A stretch of 49,615 nt of DNA, taken from Spirogloea muscicola. Lineage: Eukaryota > Streptophyta > Zygnematophyceae > Spirogloeales > Spirogloeaceae. The position numbers and the translations under genes were made by a program. The stretch is from positions 49,857 through 99,471 of the forward strand of contig WELB01000039.1 in the NCBI GenBank assembly GCA_009602725.1, written 5' to 3'. Each line of letters opens with the position of its first letter. Positions within the stretch are counted from its first letter, which is position 1. Below are positions 1-11,979 of the stretch, one piece after another. Below the pieces are notes generated by a model. It saw only the letters and a program-made list of their open reading frames with translations, ran no database searches and was not told the DNA's origin.

Positions 1-95
<95 letters not shown>
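1..95. repeat. Poly-C run at the scaffold edge
   Basis: The first 95 bases are uninterrupted C. A homopolymer this long at the very edge of a sequence is more likely an assembly or read artefact than genomic DNA. It replaces whatever preceded the kinase gene, which starts in mid-protein just inside it. Confidence 0.9.
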
Positions 96-184
96 TTCTC
101 ATAATGCCCATCTCTTTCTCCTCATCTCAAGCCCCACCCGCTCCGTTCCATTGCCAATGCCACCACGTTGTTTCGCGCTTGCAG

Positions 185-2177
185 AAAACATCCGGTGCTT
201 CTCATTGTCGGAGCTCAAGCGTGCCACCAAGGGCTTCAGCCAGGTTCTGGGCCGCGGTGGGTACGGCACTGTCTACAAGGCCACACTGAAGGACGGCACC
301 ATTGTCGCCGTCAAGCGCCTGGATCAGGTCTCCAGGTCTGCGCCGTAGATTTCAATTATGATATCAAATCAATCCTCCACTGACTTAGTTGTCCACTTAC
401 CAAACCCCTCACCTCTCAGCTTCCCCATCTTCTTGCCTGTCTGCTGACCCTGTGCATGTGCCCCGTGGTTTCGTCACCCTCAGCCGTGCCGACGAGGACT
501 TCATACGTGAGGTGGACCTGCTGTCACGCCTGCACCACCGCCACCTCGTCAACCTCGTGGGCTACTGCGCGGACGACGGCGAGCGCATCCTCGTTTATGA
601 GTACATGGCCATGGGCTCGCTGTACGAGCACATCCACGGCCCGACGGGCGCGGTTCACCCGCTCACCTGGGACTCGCGCACCAAGATAGCCATCCACGTC
701 GCGCTTGGCCTCGAGTACCTGCACTATGGAGCCAACCCCGCCCTCATCCATCGTGACATCAAGTCCGCCAATATTCTCCTATCTGAGGATGGTTACTCCA
801 AGGCAATCCCCCACATCTCCACTACCGCTCCTCCCACCATATTGCTCCAGCCCCGCACAATGCTCTTAGACGCACAATGCTTCCCCACCTTTCCTGCAGC
901 ATTTGTGTAGCCCTCAAAGGCCCCTCCCTGCATCCTGCCTTGCTGTACCAACTCGTCCTGCCTCCTCACCCTCCTCTTGCTCCATTTCACTGAGCCTCTG
1001 TCAACCCCTTGGCTGCCCAGGTGGCTGACTTCGGGCTGTGCAAAGAGGCGCCCATTGGCTCTGGAGATGCTAGCGGCGCACAGCCAGCGCCAACTGCGGT
1101 GCGCGGGTCATTCGGATACCTGGACCCCGAGTATGTGAACACATCGCTGCTCAGTGAGAAGAGCGATGTGTACTCATATGGTGTCGTGCTGCTCGAGCTC
1201 ATGTCCGGCCACAAGTCCATCCACGAATGGCAGCCACTCGCCTACTGGGTAAGCAACGCCAGTGCATGCTCCTGACGAGAAAGCAGCTGCTTCTTGCTCT
1301 TGCTCAGCTCTTGCTCAACCCGAACTTACACTTGCCCCTCGTCCTGTCCTCTCTCTCTCTCTATCTCTCTCCCCCTGGCTCGCTCTCTCTCTCGCACTCT
1401 CTCTCTCGCTCTCTGGCTGCTGACTGCCTATTCCAATGGTAAACACAGGCTGAGGAGTACCTAGCTGACCGTGAGAAGCTGCCATTGATGCTGGACCCTG
1501 CGCTTGAAGCCAATTGGAACGTCGACGAGCTCTATGCGCTTGCGGACATAGCGCGGATGTGTGTGCAAGATCAGGCCATCCTGCGGCCCACCATCAGGTA
1601 AGCACCCAGCCTTTGTCATTTCTCCCTTTTCCAAGTCTTGCCACTACCCCTTGCTTCACATCTCTCTCTCACCAAACTTTCTGTCTGCTCCTTTCTCTCC
1701 AGCTTTCTGGCTGTACTTCCTGCACCCCTTTCCACTCGCATCCTTCTCCCCTTCCTCTTCCAGAGACTCTCTCATGACCGCATCTCTGGTGGCTTCTCAC
1801 AGCTCCCTTGAGTCTGACTCACTGGCTACCGCTGACACTGCAGGGACGTCGCAAAGCAGCTGGTGGAGAGCTTGGGCCACCTGGGGAGCTCCAGCTGCTC
1901 GGTGTCAGCCCTCGGCAGCACCGTGGCGTCTTCGGCACCGTCTGTGGCTTCGTCAGGAGCCGTGGCGTCCCGCATGCTTGGCTCTGACTTCAGCTCTGAG
2001 GCCGGGAGCGGTGATGGCTCTGCTGACAACACCGCCACGCTCGGGGTTGCCACGCCGTCCTTCTCGTATCAGGAGTACAGCGAGACGCTGCACTGGTCTC
2101 CAGGCCGCGGCCCTGCCCCTGGCTCGCGTGCCCCGGCCTCTGGCACAGCCCCTGCCCGCAAGCCCCTCCCCAAGTAA
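185..2177 (+). CDS. Receptor-like Ser/Thr protein kinase, 5' partial
   Basis: Cytoplasmic kinase domain of a plant receptor-like kinase, nearest in my memory to the At1g49730-type group. Exons: 185-335, 484-802, 1021-1248, 1449-1597, 1844-2177. Visible motifs in order: glycine loop GRGGYGTVY, catalytic Lys in [14 protein letters not shown] catalytic loop, [16 protein letters not shown] activation segment, [13 protein letters not shown], and RPTIRDV near the end of the domain. All catalytic residues are present, so it should be active. A Ser/Gly/Ala-rich tail of about 100 residues follows to the stop at 2175-2177. Intron 803-1020 starts with GC instead of GT; only this join restores SKVADFGL. 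The extracellular and transmembrane parts would lie upstream, in the region lost to the poly-C edge. A gcag acceptor at 181-184 suggests that 185 is an internal exon start. Confidence 0.9.
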
Positions 2178-4204
2178 GCAAAGAAGGTGGTGAGTGCGAG
2201 GAAAGAGGGTGGAGGGCGATGGCCAGCCGGCCATTACGCACCCGCAACCGAAGAGAATGGCTGCGGCCTGTGCGGCCGCAGTCGTGGCTGCGAGGTGTCC
2301 CCCGGCCGGCATAGCTGCTGCCACTGCCACTGCTGCCGGGCCAGTGGGGAGACAACCACCGGCGCCGCCTCCCTCCTCCCTCTTGCACCTCCCCATCGAT
2401 TGTCATTGTGTATCTATCCAAGCTGAGCGCACGCCTGCTGCTACCAACAAGCGGTGCGGCAGCCAGGCGGGCGCCCAGCAGATAAGCAGCCTCGGCGTGA
2501 GGGGGGTACTGCTGGCTCAGACTATTGGTCTCCAACACCGCCAAATGGCGCTGCTTGAGCTGCTGGCAGGCCCGGCCAGTGGCCAGCCCCATATTCAGGG
2601 TGGCCCTGCCGGCCCCGCCGCATGTGCTCAGCCTATTGCTGGGGCTGCCCGAGCGATGCTTTGCTGACATGCCACCAGTTATCAGCCCAGCTTTTACACT
2701 GCTCTGCTTGTGCACCAATTGCTCAATGGAGGACTCCACTAGTTATTGTAAGCACAGATGCGCAATGGTCTTACACACAGGAAGCTGCTCTCGTAATTGA
2801 TGAGAGCCTCCTCATTAGAGCCTCCTGTATGTACTTCACAAGTAATCTAGCAGAGGCCGGTGCAGGCCTTAAGCACTCATTCTGTATGCTTGTCTTTCAA
2901 CAGTGGCTGCTTGGCCAAGTGTTGTCACGTGTCATGTGATTGCTAACAAGGCATGATGCTGGTGATCACTGAACAATTCGATAAGTGACTTGTAGGGAAG
3001 CATCTATAACACAGCGGCGCTGACTTCTACTCGACGGTGTCAATGACGCTAAGTCAATTCCCTACTGTGGTGAAAGTGATTGCGACACCAGGGACTTCTT
3101 GACTGCTGGACAAGATCATGCAACCATGAGGAGGATGTCAGTCTGTTACATTGGAGCTTATAAAAGGACGGTGATTGCGCGTGCGCGCAAGCGCAGAGGA
3201 TGCTATCCATCATGTATCCACCAACAGGCACATCGAGGCCGTTTCAAGCCAGCAGGGGTGTTCTATTGTGCCCTAACAAGTAACACCGTGAATGCTTTGT
3301 ACGTACAAGTCACATTGATGGTGTGCTAGAAGAGAAGTGACGGAGCACCAGAGGACGACATAGAGATTTACTGGCGGTGGTTTGTGGCCAGCCAAACAGA
3401 AATGAGTAAAGCTGGTTACGAGTGCCAGCATGGATGGGCCTTCTACAAATGATCTTTTCGTCCTGATTATTTGGAATGATTTATGCTTTCTCTATGCTTC
3501 TATTGCTAGCTTGCTGTTCGTTCGTCTTTGTGCTTTTTTCTTTTACACCACATATGAAAAAGGATGATCTACAGTCGTACTACGAGTGCGATCTGTACAT
3601 CATCTGCTAATTGGTTACTAGGATCGCGACACCAACTTGTACCAAAATTTTACCTCCATGCTACGTCCTTTCATCATACAAAATATGTCAACAATCGACC
3701 TGATGACCAATTTCATGTCAATGGCATCATCAATCAGTGCTTGAGTGAAGGGATTTAGAATCTTGTCTTTTGATATTTTTCTAAACGCCGTGCAACTTGG
3801 CAGTAATGCACCAAAGCCGGTGCTTTCAGGCCATGATTAAGAGTGCGTGTCGTCGTAGAGATTCATAAATTGCAATATGACGTTTTTCTTTGATAGTCCA
3901 AGGTGCCACTGATTGCGGGGCAGTTCCTACCGAAGCGAGGAGCCTATTACTAGTGAAAGAGCCTATCGATCCTTTGTGAAAGGTCAGATGTCAGAACCGC
4001 ATACTGCGCATGTGTATGTCGATGACCAGGCAAGATATGACTTTCATAAGCCAAAGCTTCAACTCTTACGGATCACATTGTATGCTTCAAATGATCGCTC
4101 AGATGAACTGGCCAGAATAAGATCGCTGGTATAGTGAGCAGAAGTTCAATGGATACAGTCGGTAACAAATTAACAACAGCTCTTCCAGATTAAAGCAGTG
4201 GCTG
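2178..4204. other. 3' flank of the kinase gene and intergenic DNA
   Basis: Base composition falls from GC-rich just after the stop to more AT-rich by about 2700. Open frames here are short or lie opposite kinase coding sequence, and none resembles a protein family. No RNA gene was recognised. The first part is probably 3' UTR. Confidence 0.5.
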
Positions 4205-4790
4205 GAATAGGCCAGCCCAAGAAGAATGGGCAGGGTCCACAGAGCCGAAAGGCTCCTGAACCACACAGCTATTGCATGAGACTACAGCGGGGAGGAGCTG
4301 AGTAACCCCGGGTTAGCAGCAGCAAGTTGTAGTATTTCGCAGCTGGGAAAGAGGCACCTCGACGAGACCCAGAAGCAGCAGCCATAGCGCGGCCTGCCCG
4401 CAAGTGCACTGCGTGAGCCAGGGAACGTTGGAAGAGAGAGAAGGCGCGCGGGGCGCATGAATTGAAAGGGAGGCCAATTCAAGCCAATACATTGTTCAGG
4501 CAGAGTCGAGTGCAGACTAAACAATGCTACATAATACGGAGACCTAATCTAAGGTACCTAAGATGACATTAGTACCCACGGGTGAGCACAAAGGAAGGAG
4601 ACAGACAGCCGCATGCGGACTACCTGGGCAAGCGACCCGGCAGCGTTGAAGCCGGGCAGCTCCCCTTGCTGACCATGCCGACGATCGATGGCATGCCGGG
4701 CAAGCCGCTGCAGAAGGTCCAGCCAGCGACTGCCGAACGCCCCAGGCACGTCTATCGCAAGCGCCACGAACTCATCTCCTGCGAAGGATA
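4205..4790 (-). mobile_element. 5'-truncated LINE (non-LTR retrotransposon) 3' end
   Basis: Read on the minus strand, 4767-4558 encodes the C-terminal LINE segment with the core DVPGAFGSRWLDLL, then NAAGSLAQVVRMRLSVS, matching the better preserved copy at 29569-30123. Downstream in element sense comes the shared tail, which on the plus strand reads ccagcccaagaagaatgg near 4213. No reverse transcriptase or endonuclease part is present, so this is a dead 3' fragment. The alanine- and leucine-rich segment with a conserved VYRMRLAVSLQ-type motif is typical of the region after the RT domain in plant and algal LINE proteins. Confidence 0.75.
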
Positions 4791-4917
4791 AGGATGTTAT
4801 TGTGATAAGGGGGTGACTTAGTATCGGAATCGGGGTGCCCCCACAACGACCGGTGCATGAATTTGAGTCCGACGAATACTGAGGGATGAGATTCGCATGG
4901 GTCCGTCAGAGGTGCCG

Positions 4918-5160
4918 AGTCAGGTGGGCTTCTCCCCCTGGCTTCCCCTGGCCCCTTTCTTTCTCGTACGTTGTTCATTCTTTTTTGGGCTGGCCTTTTC
5001 TCTGCGGGCGAGCACTTTCTTCTTCTTTCCAGCCCCTATCCTCAATGGGCGAGCCCTTCTTCCTCTGAGCTGGCCCACAGCACAGACCTAGTCATTCTTT
5101 TGTGGGCTGGGCCCTTTATCCTTTTTGGCCAGCCCAGAAAGAGAGCGGGACCAAGTCCGA
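4918..5160 (+). mobile_element. LINE 3' tail, plus orientation
   Basis: Contains the diagnostic tail of this family in direct orientation: cttcccctggccccttt, then ttcattcttttttgggctgg, then cagcccctatcctcaatggg. These are the reverse complements of tails seen at 29290-29360 and 32050-32130. It lies about 130 bp from an oppositely oriented fragment ending near 4790, so the two form an imperfect inverted pair. It has no coding capacity. Confidence 0.75.
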
Positions 5161-5707
5161 AGAACAGAGGAAGGGGTCTGAAAGGGCCGGAAGGCAAATT
5201 CGGTATCATTCCACGGAATCCAGTGGCAGGGTATCTGACGCCAACGTGGGCCACCGACGTCGGCCGACCAGCACCAGGCCCCCTGGCTGCCGTTCCTGGA
5301 GCTGACCCGCCGGTGGTCTGCACACCGGAGGGCCCCACTCCAGGAGCACTTCGCTGCGGCCGCAGTCCCTGCAGCCGCCAGGACTTTGTCCCAGGGGGCC
5401 CGCTGCCGCCATTGCTGCCCTGCGCCGCAACAATCGAGGCGACGAGCCCCCTCGTACCCAAACCCTTGTACCAGCCGTAAACCCCAGCCCCTGACCAGCA
5501 AGCCCCCAAATCCTGACGCCCGACTTTAGACCCCAAGCCCCCTGCGGCCTTCGCAACTGGGGCTTACTTACTTGCTTGCACCCCCCCCGAAGCGCGGCCG
5601 CACCGCTCAACAGGGCTACGCCACTCTGCGCCGCTACGGAGTCTACCGTCGCCGCCCACGTCGAACCGCCTCCTCGAGTGGGTCTGACCAGGCCGCGTCG
5701 CAGCGCA

Positions 5708-5731
5708 ATCACCAGCACTTCTGCTGGTGAT
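5708..5731. repeat. Perfect 10-bp inverted repeat, 4-nt loop
   Basis: The arms atcaccagca and tgctggtgat are exact reverse complements around the loop cttc. The stem is strong enough to fold in RNA or single-stranded DNA. Its role is unknown. Confidence 0.8.
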
Positions 5732-6718
5732 CCCAAGCTCCTTTCTGGGAGAGGGCCAGGCTGGTATTCATGCTTGGCTTGCACACTTGATTTGAAGAGA
5801 TCTGAAGAGTTGCAGGGCTTTTCAAAGTAGAGCCTGTCGATTCTAAACTCCGACGCTTGACATTCATGGAGCACCGAATCACATTTCAGCCTTATCCTGA
5901 GGGACAACTCTTAAGCTCATCACCATGCTAATGAGACTGCATCAAGATACACAAAAGTGGTACAGTGCTGTGCTGTAATAGTCGAGGGTCTCCAAGACCA
6001 TGCTATTTGAAGTCACCCTGTCAACCGGCCCACGGCCTACTTACTAAATTCTGAGCAAAGTCTCGACATAGTCCTTTAGAATACTCGTAGATCCGTTCCT
6101 GGGGGCACAGTCATCTCATGTGACAGCAGGTTGTTGGTCCAAGATGCTCTTAAGATACAAATCACAAGACTTGTGAGTCCATTCTACAGAGGTACGGTTC
6201 ATTTGAGATTGTGCAGTATTGTGTATGCAATGTATGAGTGCCTTCGCTGTGGCTTCTGTCAAGCAGCCGACTGGCATGTTGCAGTCACATTCGTATCATT
6301 TTTCCCAAGAAAAGGTGCCAACAGCACCCTACACTCCTGCCCCGTTCATGTGAGCACCATTGCAACCGTCGACAATCAGCAACTTCAAACCACGGCCACA
6401 GAGGTTTGGCTCACCAGAAGGGAGACATGACGTCGGCAAGGACAATGCTGAATTTGCTTTTGCCAAGGCATGCACTGAGCAGCCCACCAACATGCCGCGT
6501 GTCTGTCTCACCATGTGGCAGTTTTCTTCATCTACCCTCAAGAATACCAAATACTTAACCTGGCCCCCGCCCCTTCCACTTATGCATGTATATGTACAGA
6601 ATTGCAACTCAGCGAAGAAGCCAGCACATGGGTCAGAACAGCCAACATACTGGTTCTAAAGATGGCCTGGGAGAATGGCCTACTGGAGAAGAGGCTGGGT
6701 GTGGTCAGCATGGTGATG

Positions 6719-6749
6719 CAGTAGTCAAGTAAAGGTCACTTGACTACTG
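6719..6749. repeat. Perfect 12-bp inverted repeat, 7-nt loop
   Basis: The arms cagtagtcaagt and acttgactactg are exact reverse complements separated by aaaggtc. It lies about 300 bp past the stop of FTSHI2 in that gene's direction, so it could sit in the 3' UTR or terminator region. Confidence 0.8.
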
Positions 6750-7056
6750 TACCTCGTTGCGTGACAGATCCTTAAGATCACATGGCCAAGACAGCAACCA
6801 CTTACAGCAATGAAGCAGCCTGATTGCTTTGGGAGAATGTCAGAACCATCTTGTGGCGTTCTTGAGAATTGAGGTCCAATGTCAGTAGCAGCAACTCTGA
6901 CCCGCTGTCCCGCTGGTTGCCCAGGCTTGCAGCGCCCAGCCAATAGACGAAAACAGACCAGGCACACAATAGCACCTTGAGCAACATCACTTGCATGACT
7001 TGCAGTTGGCCAAGCTTGACAAAACAATCGCTTGCTATGTCAAGGAGTCTGTAGGA

Positions 7057-10000
7057 TCATCGTCGAGTGCCGTCTGCAAGGAGGGCTTCCCTCGAGCTCC
7101 GCTTGTCAGCAATCATGGCCTCTCTGAAATCTGTGAGTGCTTGTTGCTGTAGCATAGTAGGCGAAGGCGGCAGCTCGCCGTAGTGCCCGTAGAGGTTGAC
7201 AAGTGCCAGAAAGTCGTCACGCCGCAGATTCTGCTTCTCCAGCAGCGCCTCCGCAAGTGCATCCACCAAGCTCCGATTACTCTGCAAGATCTGCGAGACC
7301 ACGGGTGCGCCATGCTTAGTGCTCAATAGTGGCTCTGCCAGCGCAGCACCCAAGATGAGACACAACAGCCAGAGCAAACTGCCGCTCATATTCACCTCTC
7401 TGGCCTGCTTCATGCACGCATTCAAAACCTTCTGTCCTTCCTCTTCAATCTCCTGCAAGCATCAGCAGCAGCAACACCATGCAATCAAGCGCTGAGCATC
7501 TGCTCGCCAATGATTAGGCATCCAAATTCCAGATCGGCATCGCCCATAGCGCGCGCATTGACAACTAAGTACGTCACTTCTAAGGGATGTACTGCTAAGC
7601 TTGTTACAAGCCCTGATGTACAGCAGCGATGGCCACTGCAAGTAGCAAGAAACTGTGCAGCCACAGATACGCACCTCCACTCGAGCTCCTGCCAGGATTC
7701 GAACATGCCATAAAGCCGCGGGTTGTCCGACAGGCCAGTAAATGCCATGCTGCGGGCCATGCGCCGCGCATTGTTGACCTGGTCTGCCCAGATGGTACTC
7801 AGCTGCAGGGACAAGAAAAATGGACGACATTGAGCACAGCCCGTATGTGACTAGCACCGACAGCGTATAGCACAAGCGATCCATCATGTCCAACAGTTGC
7901 AGCTAGTCTTAGCACGGCCATGCGGTGGTATATACTCAACACAGACTCAAGCGACTTGACGCCCCCAAGGACCCTACTATGGAGCATTTGGTAGGGTCAG
8001 GGGCCCCACATTCTCGGCGCCATTCCACATCTCGTCTGCCACGCGGGGCGCCAACTGAATAGTAATGTAGTCCAGGACCATCTGCTTGCTGCACATCATA
8101 CGACCAGCCGTAGTCAGCGTAACACTCCTGGGCCTTAGGGCGCCTGTACCAAGTGCTCATGGTGTGCCATGCCCTGGTGCTGGCGGCATACCTCACAGAC
8201 TGCAGCTGGAACTTGCTGGGGTCACTCTTGAAGCGGATTGCGCCCTTCTCCTCCCCCATGCGCGGCACGATCGTCAGCTGCGTATTCCACAAGCGGACTC
8301 AGCACCATCCAAAGGCCCAAGAACACACCATCAATGCAATAGCTCTCGATCACATGTCTCAATATTGCAATGACCTGTGAGCAGAGTGGGTTACTTTGAT
8401 TGATACGCGACACAGATGCCCAGGCAGTCCAACCAGCAATTGTTGTCAGAAAGAGACATGCGTATGGACAGAATATCTGCTGCAGTGGCGATACGTTAAC
8501 TTGCCATCTGTATGCCGCGGAAATCGGAGAAATTATAGGCAACGACAGCCTGGGACGACTCCAGGAGAGCCAGCTTGCGCTGGACCTCAAGGGTGCGGTC
8601 ATGGGGGTCTGGAAAGCCACCCTCTTCCAGTTGCGCAGCTTCCAGCAGGTCGTCTGTCGTGATCTGCTCGACAAGAGGCCACTCTCTGTGTCCACTTAGC
8701 ACCCGATTGCATGTAACCTTGAGGCTGTATGTTAATCAAAAATAGAATCTAGTGTCAGCTTACAAAGCAAACAATGCCAGCAAAGCTGCTGGCAGGCTGA
8801 GAAAGGGGCCTGGACCTCCGTGCGCCCGTCCCTGAGCACCGCCAGCGCTGCCACATCGAGGACATTGGCCAGCTGCGCACCGGACATGCCATCTGTCATC
8901 TCCGCAACCGCCCGGAAGTCCACATCTTCTGCCATTGGCTTGTTGCGCGCGTGCACCTGCCGCAAGCATCCGGAAAAGGCAAAGAGCCCACAGTCACGCA
9001 GGACTCAAGCTGCTGCCAACCTCCATGTAGTAGCTGACAGGAGTAATTTGGGCATTGCTGGCAGCGTCGTACCCCCAAGATTTGAGCCCTGCCAACAGTG
9101 CCGGGCATGGGAATGTAAATCTTGCGATCAAAGCGGCCCGGCCGGACGAGCGCGGCATCGAGTATGTCGGGCCGGTTTGTAGCCGCGACGGTGATCACGT
9201 CGCCACGCCCCTCGAACCCGTCCAGGCAGGTAAGGAGCTGCCACCATTCCAGAGGAGGGGAATCCACGAGCTCAGCAACCTGGCTTCAAACGGCAACCCA
9301 AGTGACAGCACTTGTTGCTGCCAAGGGAAGGAAGCGATGATGCATCAACCTGGTTAAGAGTAGCGTCTCGCTCCTGGCCTCCCGAGCCCCCTGTGAGGCC
9401 CCGCTGCCGCCCAACTGCGTCCAGCTCGTCGATGAAGACCACCGCCGGTGCCTGCAGCAGCATGAAGACCAACCTGTTTGCATATACTTAGGCCAACACT
9501 ATTTGTGAGCAGAGTGTGCTCGTGCTTTGTTGCAAGCACACACTTTAAAGAGCGCTCTGCCATGGCCAATAATGCTAGATACATCACTCAGCTGCCATGT
9601 CTGATTACAAAGTTGCCGTCCCTCTGTAAGATCATCAGCTGTCTTATTGCGATGACAGACCAGAGTCACAGACGCAAGGCTCACATTCTCCTTGGCCTCG
9701 TTATAGAGTGCGCGCACACGGGACGCGCCCACGCCAACATAGATCTCCACGAATTGCGACGCAGAGATGGAGAAGAAGCTGACGCCCGCCTCCCCAGCCA
9801 CCGCCTTGGCCAGGAGCGTCTTCCCCGTCCCAGGTTCTCCACAGAGCAGGATCCCCGCTGCATATGGACAAAGACATCACGTAGGCGGACATGATTTGAC
9901 GTCAGGCCTTGCCAAGCGCTAATTAGGGATTGACGTGAAGGAGGCATAGTACGACAAGGTCATTTCTTGTGCTGCTAACCTGGGATCTTGGACCCGCGTC

Positions 10001-11885
10001 GACGATACTTCTCGCCATACGTGAAGAAGTCCACGACCTCCTCTAGCTCGCGCCGGATCTCCCCGAGCCCAGCAACATCGCTGAACTTGACATCCGCATC
10101 CAGGTCCATGTACTGCGGCGGCTTCCTCCGGCCGCCCCGCTGCCAGGGAGAATTGCGGCACTCAGCATCTCGACCGTGATGGATCAGACGAACCAATGTT
10201 GGAGGGCAAGTTGCTTCTCGGACAAGAAACTTAGTTGCTGCTTGGGAAGATCAGCCATGGTGGTCAACAAAAGGGTATTAGGGGGGCACTACTATGGACC
10301 TGATTCTTGCCGCGGCGCACGGAGGCACCCGAGCGCATGAAGCGCAGGCCCATGGCCAACGCGGCGTTCTGCTGCTCGGCCTCCCCAGCAGCGGCCTTCG
10401 CCTTCTCCTTGTCCTCCTCGCTCGCCCACTCGTCGGAAGAGCTCACCACCTCCGCTGCCGACATCTCGTCCTCCCACTCGCGCAGCTTGCGCCGCTCCTC
10501 CTCCTCCGCGCGCTCGATCTTCTGACGGTCGTCGTAGTCCTTGCGGCGCTTCTTGACGCCGACGACCACCGTCTGGTAGAAGAGCCAGAAGAAGAAGACG
10601 CCCATGGCGAAGCGGAAGCCCTCATTGTTGGCCGCCGCCTGCCAGAAGAGGTTCCACCGCTGGGCCGACTCCACCTGACCAAAGGGCACGACAGGCAGGG
10701 GACAGGCTTTCATCGCAGGAAATGGCGTGCTCAGAAACGACAATCTGTTGACTACGCAGATTTTGATACGTTCTTGAATGCACTCGGCGTCTTATTTTGA
10801 TTAGTGATCCCGGTGTTCAGTGGTGAGGACTGTCGACTCTTGCCACGGGGGCCTACCCACCTGGGCGACCAGCCGGCGCTCCTCCTCCGAGGCCCTGGCG
10901 GCCGTCTCAGCAGCGGTGCGCGCCGCCTTCTCCGCATCCCGCACGCCCGCCGCCTCGCGCTCGCGCTCGAGCCGCTCCTCCTCCGCGCCGCACCGCTTGG
11001 CCTCGCGCTCGGCACGCTGCCGCTCCTCCCGCTCCCGCCGCGCCTGCTGGTCCCGCTCTGTCCTGCGCGGCACGGCACAAGCGCACGGCCAACGCGCAGT
11101 AGGGTATAGAGTTTAGGCTTTCGGGTTTAAGGGTTTAGGGTTCGAACTAAGACTGAAACAGACGGACTTCTCAAAGTGCAGAGCAAGCATAATCAAGGTC
11201 AGGAGCACTACCTGGCGCGCTCGCGCTCCCGCCGGCTGCGCTCGAGGCGCTCGAGCCGCTCCCGCGCGTCGGCCTTCACGCGCTCCTGCGGCGTGAGCTT
11301 TCGCCGAGCGCCGGCGCCGGCGCCGGCCTGGGCCCCAACGCCGCCTCCTCCCTTGTCGCGCTGCCAGAAGGAGTGCACGCTGTTGCGGAGCGCGCCGAGC
11401 GCCTGCCGGGCGATGCTGGGTGCCAGAGAGACGTTTGTGAGCAGTGACAGTGACGGCCCAGCCGCGCCCCATGGCAGCACTTCCGGCTCCGGCGCTGGCG
11501 GCGTGAAGGCGTCCATCACGCTTGCCGCGAGCTTGTTGGCGTCCCACTCCCGCCAGAACTCGGCGTCGCGCTCGACGGCGGGCAGCACGGTGCGCACCAC
11601 ACGGCCATCCTCCAGCACAACCAGCACCCGGTCTGGCCGCGCCTGCAAGTCGTTGCAAGCCCATCAGCTAGCTCAGGAGCTAGCTCAGGTTCTGCTTTTA
11701 AGGAACAAGCACACCCGTTCCACCCGTGTCTCTGTGAGCCTCCCTCCCTCACTCCCTCCCTCCCTCCCTCCCTCCCTCCCTCTCTCGCTCTCTCTCTCTC
11801 TCTCTCGCGCGCTCTCTCTCTCTCGCGCTCTCTCTCTCTCTCGCGCGCTCTCTCGCTCTCTCTCGCGCTCTCTCTCGCTCTCTCC

Positions 11886-11979
<94 letters not shown>

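Larger units (their letters stand above)
5161..7056. other. Intergenic region with no recognised gene
   Basis: The first 500 bases are very GC-rich with a degenerate CCC-rich pattern around 5480-5590; an open minus-strand frame across it has no family resemblance. The rest is AT-richer, with only short frames. Two clean hairpins are listed separately. The right end borders the 3' end of FTSHI2. Confidence 0.5.

Noticed and set aside
1990-2739. Minus-strand frame of 249 codons opposite the kinase 3' end
   Set aside because: Overlaps real kinase coding sequence and its 3' flank, with no family features.
5206-5907. Minus-strand open frame of over 230 codons, Gly/Arg/Pro-rich
   Set aside because: Composition follows the local GC-rich CCC pattern; there is no domain, no splice context and no family resemblance.
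7500-7570. Possible FTSHI2 exon reading [16 protein letters not shown]
   Set aside because: Its phase fits neither neighbour, and joining 7671 directly to 7452 reproduces the family alignment.
11130-11150. GGTTCGAAC, like a tRNA T-loop
   Set aside because: No acceptor stem, anticodon arm or D-arm around it; it is part of telomere-like sequence.
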